Assembly (NCBI GenBank): GCA_949358305.1
Contig: OX442314.1
Location: 45,456,581 to 45,516,580, forward strand
DNA length: 60,000 bases
Source of the DNA: Strigamia acuminata
Taxonomy: Eukaryota > Arthropoda > Chilopoda > Geophilomorpha > Linotaeniidae
Direction of reading: 5' to 3'
Shown here: positions 30,590 to 42,200 of the stretch, piece by piece
How positions within the stretch are numbered: the stretch's first letter is position 1
Layout: each line of letters begins with the position of its first letter
Notes under the pieces: model-generated
The model's database searches: none
Told to the model about the DNA's origin: nothing
What the model saw: only the letters and a program-made list of their open reading frames with translations
Translations under genes and position numbers: made by a program

Positions 30590-30965
30590 AAAAGTGCACG
30601 GTTGGGAACCGAAAATGCATTTTCGGCCTAAAAAGTGCATTTTTGGTTCCTGGAAAGCACGAAAAATTGCCAAAATCGGAAAAAGGTGGGAAAAAAAACC
30701 CAAAATTAGGCCAAAAAACTGCAATTGGGAGGAAAATGCAATTTTCCTCCCAAAAATTGTAATTATCCTCACAAAAAATGCAATTTCCGCACCAAAAATG
30801 CAATTTTCCTTCCAAAAATGCAATTTTCCTTTCGGAGAATGTAACCTTCCACACCAAAATGCATTCTTTTTCCTTCCAAAGTGCACTTTCCTCACCAAAA
30901 ATGCAATTTTTTTTACCAAAAATTGCAATTTTCCTGCCCAAAAATGCACTTTTTACGCCAAAAAA
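30590..30965. repeat. Degenerate AAAATGCAATTTTCCT tandem repeat
   Basis: Repeats of about 20 bp built on the near-palindrome AAAATGCATTTT or AAAATGCAATTTTCCT with CCAAAA spacers. Frames on both strands stay open and give Phe- and Lys-rich peptides that I reject as genes. Confidence 0.75.
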
Positions 30966-31017
30966 GCTTAGAAGTAAAGAACAAAAAAAAGGCCACCTCA
31001 CCTTCTAGTGTCACCAA

Positions 31018-31070
31018 AGTCGGGGGCAGTCGGGGGCAGTCGGGGGCTGTCCAGGGGCCTTTGGGCGGTC
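31018..31070 (+). repeat. G-rich decamer repeat, possible G-quadruplex
   Basis: CAGTCGGGGG repeats three times and is followed by GGGG and GGG runs, enough G-tracts in 50 bp for an intramolecular quadruplex. It sits at the end of the AAAATGC repeat field. Confidence 0.6.
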
Positions 31071-33003
31071 GAAACAAGCTGCAGTCGTCATTTGAAAATC
31101 CTAGATATAAATTTAAGTTTTTAATAAACTATCTAAAGATTGTGGATAGTTTATTTAAAACCGAGATCAGACGACACTTATCTGACAGAAGTCCCGAGAT
31201 GGCGGCCAAACCCAAAATTGGGCCAAAAAAAAAGTTTTCATCGGCCAAACTCGCCGAATCCAACCTCACGTGTCCGTGTCGTAGTCCGGGGGGTGTGCGG
31301 GGGTCGTCGGGTGGTCGAAACCAGCTGCAAAAAGAACAAAAATCAATGAATACAGCCCAAAAACGCCTCGCGTGCTCATACTTACTCGGCGAGAAAGAAA
31401 AAAAAAAAGAAAAAGAAAAAAAAAAAAAAAAAAAAAAAACCCTTTCTGGATGTTGAATGGAGAAGGAATTCCTGCTGCCCCCTGCCTGCGATGTTGCCTC
31501 GGACCCAGCTTGGAGTGTCCAGTACCTGAAACATCAATAAATCGATAAATGAGTAAAAATAAAAATCAAATCAACAAAAACCTTCCACTCGGAGAAGGAT
31601 TTTGCCGCGACGTTGGGCCCAGCTTGGCGTGTCCGGGAGCTGAAACGAGAAAGAAAAACGATAAAAGAACGATGCAGACAACAAGCACAATAACCCTTAC
31701 GATAACCCTAACAAACTGTACGCGTAATTGCTGGAATAGAAAGCAAAAATCTCACCCACCTCGCCTTCTAACGCACCGGGACGAGAAAGAAAAAGCCTAC
31801 TCACTGCGTAAACGGGCATCGTACGTGCGATACTTTCTCGCCGGGAAGCGCCGAACGAAAAGGGCCAGCTGGAAACGGAGAGACGAAATGCGAACACAAA
31901 AATAGGCCTGCGCGCCTGCTATGCACCGTAACGAGCAGCGCGCCGGCAGCGCCCGTGTCGGGCGGTGGCGGCGCTCTCGACCGAGCCGAGCCGAGCCGAG
32001 CCGAGCCGAGCCGAGCCGAGCCGAGCCGAGCCGAGCCGAGCCACGCCATTGGACCCGTTGCCCGATGCCGGAGCGGGTCAATCCCCAGGCCCCAAATCCG
32101 CCAGGCATATAAATATTGGGGCAAAAAAATAAACAAATATTTTTGTAAAAATTTTCATTAAAATGGCAAAAAAAACGAGAAAAGTAAATATGGCGGCATT
32201 CACAAGAACCTACAATGATATGGAAAAGAACACGAAGAACCAATTCGCCAAAAAAAAAAAAAAATACTTATCTGAAATATTGGGCAGTCCATTTGGGCAG
32301 TCCATTTGGGCAGTCCAAATGACCTTAAAAATAATGTAAAAATCGTGCGAAAATCAGACAAAAAATGCATTAAATCAAGAAATAAAAATCGAATTATCCA
32401 ACAAACCTACCTTTCCCGAGGTTCCGCAGAAGGAGAGCCGTTTAAAGGAATGCAAACCATCTGAAAAACTAAGAAAATAAATTGTAAATGTGTGTTTTCA
32501 ACGTTGGGAGACGGAAATGAATAAAAGCGCCAGTGAAATCAACTGTCGTGCCTGATTTCGCGGCGTAGCCGCGATATCGTTAATTCCCCAACAACTAACA
32601 AAACAAAAATCAATGAAAACTAAAAACATTAATGCTAAAGTTAATGATCAACCCAAAAAGCCACTCACCTCAATTCACTTGCTAAACCATTTTCCATATC
32701 AGGAATTATAATTAATGCTAAAAAAAAAACAGCTTCCCCGCCCCCCTGTGCCTAAAGGCTCTGCAAAGTTATTATTTGGTCAGCTGCTGCAGAGCAGGCC
32801 TAAAGCTGAGGGAGTTGCTGTTGTTTGTTGAGCCTAAAAACGAGGGGCTTGTTGCTGCGCAAAGTTGGACATTGTCGGCGGCGGGGCATTGTTGCGACTG
32901 GGTCCGGTCGGGCCCGGGTGCACGCTGGCGGGCCGACCGCTCGGGGGGAGGGGCCTGGCTGCCGGTTCGGTCAGGGGGAGGGGTGCTTCGCTATCTAAAG
33001 ATT
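31071..33003. other. Unassigned, repeat-rich DNA between array units
   Basis: No supported gene. It contains a poly-A/AAAG tract (31384-31439), a CCGAG microsatellite, three copies of GGGCAGTCCATTT at 32281-32320, a short hairpin CGCGGC-GTA-GCCGCG near 32560, and GC-rich DNA at 32740-32990. Several ORFs of 60-150 codons occur, but all overlap simple repeats or lack recognisable domains. It ends where copy C begins at 33004. Confidence 0.5.
31981..32040. repeat. CCGAG pentanucleotide microsatellite, 12 perfect units
   Basis: Twelve perfect CCGAG units in 60 bp, flanked by GC-rich DNA. A five-base period is open in several frames and explains the Arg/Glu/Pro/Ser and Gly/Ser/Ala/Arg/Leu ORFs here. 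Confidence 0.95.
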
Positions 33004-33236
33004 GCTTTTTGTTAGGCAATAAATAAAATTTTATTTGGCTCAAAAACAACTTGGGAATGTGCTGCCACCTGTGATTTAAAAGTGAAAGCTTGGAGGGAAT
33101 TTCAGTGTGTCTTGATTGGTGGTTTAAAGTCCGAGATTGTAATTTGAAGATAACAGCTGCAGTGATAACGAACTAGGGTGAGTTTTGAGTTTGAAGAAAC
33201 AAGATTCCACAGCTCACAAAGCCACAGAGTTTAACC

Positions 33237-36200
33237 ATGTTGAATTTAACTGTTGATCCCCCGGATATCGAAGTAAGTTTACATTTAGTTGCAATTGTTT
33301 TCTCCAATCTGAGAAGAACTTTTAATTTTTTAAATGAAAAACAACAACAACAACAACTGATAACATGGTTTTTATTTCATTATTTCAAAGAATATTTTGG
33401 CGTTAAATCCAAGAGTTACATCAGTTGCAACGTTAGTTCCCAGCAAGGACACTAAAAGCAACAAGAAACACTGGAAAAGAAATCCAGACAAGAAGTGTGG
33501 GGTAAATATACAAATTTATTAAGAATTTTTATTTAAAAAAAAAAAAAAATATTATCAATAATAAATTAGATATTTTTTTTTATACATTATGTAACATCAC
33601 AAAATTTTATAACTGTCCTACTGTACAAACGGAAGACCAGTTATCATTTTTACTGATAAATAAAAAATTGTTGATTCAACCTTCTTTTTTAGAGTTGTAA
33701 GCCTCTGGTAAACAACTTTGATGACATCAAACACACGACACTAAGTGAGAGGGGTGCACTCAAAGAAGCAGCAAGATGTTTGAAATGTGCAGATGCTCCG
33801 TGCCAGAAAAGCTGTCCGACACAACTAGACGTGAAATCTTTTATTACAAGCATTGCTAACAAAGTAAAAATACTAAAAAAAACTATTTACAACTACAAAT
33901 CTGATGATTAAAATTATATATTTTTGTTTTAAGAATTATTATGGAGCATCCAAAGCAATCTTATCAGACAATCCACTCGGATTAACTTGTGGAATGGTTT
34001 GTCCTACAAGTGATTTATGTGTTGGCGGATGCAATTTGCAAGCGTCTGAGGAAGGAGGCATTAATATTGGAGGATTGCAACAGTTTGCAGTGGAGGTATT
34101 GTAGATAGGATTATGTACTTATCAGGCTCAGTCAAACAAGATTTTAAGAACAATTAAAATAAATGGTTTTGAGAACAACAAAATCTGATGAAAATTGAAA
34201 TAAACAAATAAAAAAATATAAAAAAAAAACAGAAAAAAATGAATTGTAATTACTAATTACTAATTATAATTCATTTACATCAAGAACACTTTGAAATGGC
34301 ATTAACTTGTGTTATGCTGGGGCATCACGTTGAAATAAAGGAGAGGTTTTTAAAGTGGAAAACAAAACACACGTCTTTACTCGTGGGTAAAATACAAGCA
34401 AGTGAGGAGTAATACAAAATTGTCATGGTAACGCTTTTACAACAATGTAACAGTATGATATAGCAGTAACACGTTCTTAACAATGAACTCAACATCACAT
34501 TAACATAACTTAACATTACTTCCCCTGAAACCCATTATGCCCTGATAATTGGTTTCACACCTAATAATTCTCTGAAATTACTTAATTTCACTTTATCTAA
34601 AGGCTTTGTCAATAAATCAGCTTCATTGTTCTCGGTTGGAACAAATTCCAATTTGACTCGTTTCGCCTTTATCTGTTCTCTGATGTAGTGGTACCGGACA
34701 TCAATATGTTTTGATCTCCGGTTCTCCACATTGCTTTGTGCAAAAACTTTAGCTGGTTGGTTGTCGCATCTCATGATTGTTGGTCCTCCGATCAACGTTG
34801 ACAAATCCAACTCTTCGATCAGTCGTCGCATCCATACAATGTCTTTCGAACAATTGCACATCGAGATGTACTCGGCTTCCATGCTGCTGGTGGCTACGAC
34901 CTTCTGCTTGCTGCTCTGCCATATTACTAAATTCTCGGCTAGTTTCAGCAAAGTTCCGCTGTAAGATCTTCGGTTAATCTTGCAATTCGCCCAATCTGCG
35001 TCTGCGAATGCAGTCAAAAATCCTTTATTCTCATTGTAAACCAATCCGTGTTTCTTGGTTCCCGACAGATATCGTAGAATGCGTTTGGCCATTTGCCAGT
35101 GATTGGTTTTTGGTTTGCTGTTAAATTGTGCTAACACATTTACAGCGTGTGAAATGTCCGGTCTCGTACTGTTGGCCAAGTAAGATAAGCAGCCAATTAC
35201 CTCTCTATAAGGCTCGACCGTCAGATCTTCAAATTCTTCTGGCTCTTTCTTATTGTTGTCAGTACATTTCACCATTGGTGTCGCCATTGGTTTTGAATCA
35301 GTCATGTTGAATCTCTTCAGGATTTTCTCAACATATTTTTCTTGCGTTAAAAACATGTTTCCGTTTTTATCCCGTCCAAATTCGATTCCTAACATGTACT
35401 TCAGAGTTCCAAGTTCTTTGATTTCAAAACATTTACGCAGTCTCTTTTTGATTTCTCGACACATGTTTTCTGATTGTCCGGCTATCACCATGTCGTCGAC
35501 GTAAACCCCGATAATTCCGCGTTCGTTTCCTATTTGAATCCAATAAACACACGCGTCGGAAAAACAACGTTTGAAACCCTGTTTCTCGAGTTCCTCATCC
35601 AACTTGTCATTCCACGCACGTCCTGATTGTTTTAATCCGTATAACGACTTGATTAGTCTGCACACTTTGTTTTTCCATTTTCCCACTAAGCCTTCGGGAA
35701 TTTCCATGTAGACTTCTTCTTCGAGTATACCATTTAAGTATGCTGTCGTTACATCAACTTGTTCCAACACCCAACCCAAAATTACAGCTATAGCAATTAT
35801 GAGTCGCATTGTCGCAATTCCGGCCACTGGAGAATATGTCTCGGTATAATCATGACCGTAGCGCTGTGTAAATCCTTTGGCCACTAAGCGCGCTTTATAC
35901 CGCTCAACTGAACCATCTGGGTTTTGTTTAACTCGAAACACCCATTTACAGCCAATCGCTTTGCTGTCTTTTGGTAAATCCGTAATCTCCCATGTTTCAT
36001 TCTTGTGTAAGCTGTTTAATTCGTCATCTATTGCGGTTTGCCATTTCGTTGCGTCCTTGGAATTCAATGCCTCTTGGTAGGTAGAAGGTTCTTCAAAATG
36101 ACAAAACATTGCTGTTCCTATCAAATCCTCTTCATCTTCCTCCTCAGCATCTTCCGTTTCTGCAACTTCCGGTTCCGCTTGTTGTTGCACCTGACTTCGG

Positions 36201-39200
36201 AGAATCATCTTTGTTGGTTCGTACTGTTTTTGAACGGCTTCAGCTTTTGTCGGTCGTCCACGTTTTGGTTTTGCCGCTGGCGGAACTTGTTTCGGTTCGT
36301 CGAAAGTGAGAGTCATTACTTCCTTCGCGTCCAGTTCATCCGTTTCGTTGAATCCGAATTCATTTTCTTTGAACACGACGTCACGTGAAGTCATCACTTT
36401 TCTTTTCTTGGTATTCCACAACCGATATGTCTTCTCCCCGGCTGAATACCCAAGAAATATGCATTTTTCTCCGCGATTGTCCAATTTTCTTCTTTTGGCC
36501 GCGGGAACGTGCATCACTGCATTGCAGCCAAACACTCTTAAGTGTTTCACGGATGGCGTTCGCCCGTACCAAACTTCATACGGCGTTTTCCCAGTGATTT
36601 GTGTCACTGTCCGGTTTCTCACGTAAACTGCAGTATTGACTGCTTCAGCCCAAAAATCTGCACCCAATTGCGTTTGGATCAAACTTGACCGCACCAGATC
36701 CAGCAATGTCCGGTTTAATCTCTCAGAAATTCCATTTTGTTCTGGGGTGTACACTGCGGTGCGTTGATGAGAAATTCCTTTCTCCTTCAGGAAACGGTCA
36801 AATTCTTCGTTGCAGTATTCGAGCCCGTTATCCGTTCGCAAGGCTTTTATTTTCTTCCCCGTTTTTCTCTCCATTCTCGTCATGTAATCTTGAAATTTTT
36901 CAAGCGCTTCAGATTTGTGGGTCAGAAAGTAGACATCTATTTTCCTTGACTTATCATCAATAAACGTAATGTAGTAACGATGCCCTCCCTTGCTCTTTGT
37001 TTGAAGTGGACCCGCAATGTCCGAATGGATCAAATCCAGTACTTCGGATGCCATCTTCCGTTCTTCCTTGTTGAATGGTTTTCGGGTGGATTTTCCTTGG
37101 AGACATGAATCACATTTGCTGATTGCATCTTTGTTGATCTCCAATCCCCTGACTTTGTCTTTTTCGGCCATCTTTTGTAGACTGTCCAAAGACACGTGCA
37201 TGTATCTTTGATGCCAAATTTCGTTTTTGGTCGCTTCCGTTGTCGCCGTCATCCCGTGATGTGACGCCTCGTTGACCAGATACATTCTGTTTTCTCTCTT
37301 CGCTCGAAGAATCACGACATCCTTTGAATTCATCACGTTGCAAAATCCGTTCTTGAATGACAACCAGTAGCCTTTTGCTTCCAGTTGCGCGACGGAGAGT
37401 AAATTCATCGTCACTTCCGGCACGTAAAGTACTTCTTTTAAAATCGTTGGTACTGTCTGCCCATCGTACACGAAATCTACGTTGATGTCCCCTTGAGCTT
37501 CTACTTTGACCTTCTTTCCGTTTGCGATATTTATTTCCGCCACTTTGGGATTTTGAAGTTCCAAAAATTTCCCTTTCTGCGCTGTCATGTGATGACTCGC
37601 TCCTGAATCGATCACCCAAACGTCCTTATCCGCTCGCGCCGCAAATGCCGACATAACATTGGCCTTCTTGTGGTCACTGGAATTCTTGGACTCAGCGCTT
37701 CTTTCCTTCTTGGGCTTGTGGCAGTCCCGCGCATAATGGCCAAATTTGTTACAATTGTAACATTTGATCTTTTTAAGATCACGTTGCTGTGGAATCTTGT
37801 TCGCAATTAGCACAGCCGAATCCCGTTTGGTATTGTCTGAAGTCTCTCTTCTTGAAGACTCCGCCAATATCATGTCTTTTATTTTGTTCGACGTGAAATC
37901 CGCTTTTGCAATCGTGTGTACTGACGCAATCAGTCCTTCGTATTCTTTGGTCAAACCACATAACATGGCCCAAGCCAAATCTGTGTCCCCGACCGTTTGG
38001 CCCGCATTCGTTAATCTCTCGGAGCATTCGGACACTCTCATGAGATACTTGTCCATATTTTCACCGGTCTGCTTCATTGTTGAATAAAGTTCTCGGCGGA
38101 GTTGGACGATGCGTAACGAGTTCGTCGGTTCGTAGACTTCTTTCAGTCGATCCCAAGCTTCTTTTGGACTTTGCAATCCCCGTATATGTGATTGCTGTTG
38201 TGTTTTGATTGTCAAACCAATTATTGAAAAAGCTTTATTTGTCAAATCAGCCAATTTCGTTGCATCGGCTTCAGTTTCTGTCCCGTCTACTACTTTCCAA
38301 AGTTTCTTCTCGGTTAATAGAAGCTTGACACTGAATGCCCAAGACAAATAGTTGGTACCATCCATTTTTTCTATCCCGTAGGAAGTAATGCTAGATGAAG
38401 TCTCAGTCGTCATCTTGTCTCGGAAAATTTTCAAAATTGCAAATAGCACAGACTGTTGTCAGTTTCAAACAATTTTCCCCCAAAATAGCAACAACAATTG
38501 AAACAAACTTAATTGTATCTTAAAACTACAACAAAGCTTCGTTGCGCAGATCCTAACAATACAAGTTTTAAACAATTGCATGCACAAATAGCTCGTCTTG
38601 CTTCAATAATGGCGTCGTTTTCTTCTCGTTTCGGTTGCACGTGCAGTTCGAAAATGGCGTCGTTCGAATCCCGTTCGTTGCAAACTCGTTGAAAATTATG
38701 CCTTTCGTCCCTTATGGCTCATGAAGCTAATTACTAGTCGAAAATAACTCACAGTTCCCGACCTCGTTTGCGTCCTCGTTCGATTTAGGCCCGTCTTGCC
38801 ACACGTTCGATTCCGCTCGTTTTTCCGTTTTCTCGGAACGTCTGCCGCACGTTCGAATCGTCTGCCGTACGTTCGAATCGTCTCGTCGTGCCGTGGAAAC
38901 GTTCGTCTACCTTTCCGATATTCGTTGGACACACCCGCGCTGCTTAACGTCCTGGACCCATAACCAATTTGTTATGCTGGGGCATCACGTTGAAATAAAG
39001 GAGAGGTTTTTAAAGTGGAAAACAAAACACACGTCTTTACTCGTGGGTAAAATACAAGCAAGTGAGGAGTAATACAAAATTGTCATGGTAACGCTTTTAC
39101 AACAATGTAACAGTATGATATAGCAGTAACACGTTCTTAACAATGAACTCAACATCACATTAACATAACTTAACAACTTGTTATTTAACACCTGATTTCA

Positions 39201-42200
39201 CTCGAATAAATTTTTTTATTTTGCATAAAATGGGATTTTTGGTGCATACTTCATGTGCATAAAACGAATTTTATTTTGCATAACTATCTGGTGTCTATTA
39301 ACAATAGTAATAATATTTTACATCCTTCTTAAAAAAAATAACGATATTAAAATTAATTTTATTGACAGGTGTTTAAATCGATGCGAATTCCACAAATCCA
39401 TTCGCCAGACGTACTGCCAATCGATAAGCGCCATCAAAGTTATTTCAGCAAAATTGCATTAGTTGGATGTGGACCTGCAAGCATTAGTTGTGCAACCTTT
39501 CTTGCTAGGATGGGCTACACGGACGTCACAATTTTTGAGAAAGAAAAGTTTGTCGGCGGATTAAGCTCTTCCGAAATCCCGCAATACCGTCTGCCTTTCG
39601 ATGTCGTTGCATTTGAAGTGGAATTAGCCAAAGATTTGGGTGTAAAGGTATTACTAATAAATCAAGATTATGTAAATTTTTTTCTTTAAATTTTTGTTTA
39701 CATGTTTTTTAGGTCGTATACAATCGTTCTTTTAGTAGAAATGATTTGACAGTTGAAAAATTGCAACAATCTGGCTACAAAGCCATTTTTCTGGGCATTG
39801 GAATGCCACAACCAAAAATCATTCCAATGTTTGAAAAGTTGACTGTAGATGAAGGTTTTTACACTTCTAAAGATTTCCTACCATTAGTGTCTAAAGCAAG
39901 TAAACCAGGTAAATATTGTCGAAACAATTTTTAATTATTTTTAACAATTATTATTTTTTTAGGCATGTGTAATTGCAGTAAAAATGAATTGCCACAATTG
40001 CATGGAAACGTTGTGGTATTGGGCGCTGGAGACACTGCTTTTGATTGTGCCACTTCCGCTATTCGCTGTGGCGCTAGGAAGGTTTTCATAGTTTTCCGTA
40101 AAGGATTCACCAACATAAGAGCCGTGCCCGAAGAAGCAAGAATATTTATTCCTGCCAATGTTTTATCACATTCTAAATATTTTTTTAAATTGACATTTTG
40201 CAGATGGAATTAGCCAAAGAAGAAAAATGTGAATTCATGCCTTTCTTATCACCGAGAAATGTTATTATAAAAAATGGGAAAGTTACGGCAATGGAATTTA
40301 CCAGAACCGAAGAAGACGAACAAGGGAACTGGATAGAAGATGATGATCAATTTGTACGACTGAAGGTCAATTATATCATTTCAGCGTTTGGATCTGGTCT
40401 TTTCGATGACGATGGTACGTATAAATAAATCTTCGATACTCACTTTAAAGTGTTTGAAGTCAAATATTTCTGCAACTGGGACGCTGGACGCAACACACAT
40501 TATGAAATATTATACGAAATACACAGGAGACACAGGTTTAGTTATTATTGGCTTTATTATGTCTAGGGGTATGATGTAGTGTCTCATGGTGCATTTCCCA
40601 AATGCAATGGCTGCGATAGCCATCCCTAGTCAGACCGCGTGTCACGGCGACCATGATGCGCGTGGTCGGTGTTACATTTGGGTCACGCCGTCGAAATCAC
40701 AAATTCTGTTCAACATTTTTGCTTATTGTTTTATTTATATTTATTAATTTTTTTATTTTTAATTAGTAAAAGCAGCAATGGGGCCTGTAAAATTATTGCA
40801 AAATTCATGCGTTCAAATCGATACTAATACCATGCAGACCTCTGAACCCGGCGTGTTTTGTGGAGGAGATTTGGCAGGGATTGCTGAAACGACCGTAGAA
40901 TCTGTAAATGATGGCAAAACTGCATCATGGTTTATGCATAAACATATCCAGGTGATAAATTGCCAGAGAACAAAAAGATGACAATCATTCATTAATTTGA
41001 CCTCAATTTTGAATATTTTAGGACCTGCATCATTTTACTTTACCGGATGAGCCGAAGTTACCTCAGTTTTACACACCTATTGACTTAGTAGATATTAGTG
41101 TGGAAATGTGTGGATTAAAATTCGTTAATCCATTTGGATTAGCCAGTGCAACTCCCACCACCAGTGGTGCTATGATCCGAAGAGCTTTTCAAGCCGGATG
41201 GGGTTTTGCATTGACGAAGACTTTTGCTTTGGATAAAGTAAAGAATTATTCCAGGATTTAGAACCAGATTTATTTCTCTATTCTAAAAATAATTTAGGAT
41301 ATAGTTACCAATGTTTCGCCAAGAATTGTACGTGGAACCACATCCGGGTACAGCTACGGTCCGGGTCAAGGATCATTTTTAAATATTGAACTCATTAGTG
41401 AAAAAACTGCAGCTTATTGGTGTCGATGTGTTTCTGAGCTGAAAAGCGAGTTTCCTGATAAGGTTGAACTTTTTTTTATTTGTTTTTAATGTAAAAAATT
41501 AATAATTTTTTTTTTGTAGATAATAATTGCAAGCATTATGTGCAGTTACTCAGAACTGGATTGGACTCAACTTGCTCAAATGGCAGAAGCTTCCGGTGCA
41601 GATGCTTTGGAATTGAATTTATCGTGTCCACATGGAATGGGAGAACGTGGAATGGGCTTAGCGTGCGGACAGGTAAGTTAATAAAAAATGGGTCCCATTT
41701 AAAACCCCACTGAAGTTCCTTGGATTTCCACTAAAAAGAAACTTTTTCTCACACTGACTGATTTTTCCACTATCGGTAATTTTTTGTCCCACTAATTTAG
41801 CTAAGGCAAAAAAAACTATTTTTTTTCACTAAAATTAAATTGGCAAGAAAAAACTGATTTTACCACTACTATTACTACTTTGGTAAGATAGTTTTGCGAA
41901 CGTTTTGCACCTCAAATCCGTCTCAGCGGGCAAAGAGGACGACCAACCATCCCCCGCATGGTCTACAAGCCCCCCCCCAACAGTCGCCCGCTCCCGCAAG
42001 CGAGTCCCCACCAAGGCCCCAGTCCAAGTCACGTGTCGGGACCCAACAAGACCTCGATACCCCTCGCAACCAAGTCCCCACCCAGTCCCAACAAGACCTC
42101 GATGCCCCTCGCAACTGAGTCCCTGCCCAGTCCCAACAAGACCTCGATGCCCCTCGCAACCGAGTCCCCGCCAAGGTCCCAGTCCTAGTCACGTGTCGGG

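Noticed and set aside
30584-31001. Phe/Lys-rich ORFs on both strands
   Set aside because: Translations of the AAAATGCA tandem repeat. Both strands being open at once is a repeat effect.
31690-31722. Interstitial telomere-like CCCTAAC words
   Set aside because: Only scattered AACCCT-like words, not a run of TTAGG/CCTAA.
31797-32243. 148-, 111- and 63-codon ORFs around 32000
   Set aside because: The central part of each is the CCGAG microsatellite read in different frames, with no conserved domain.
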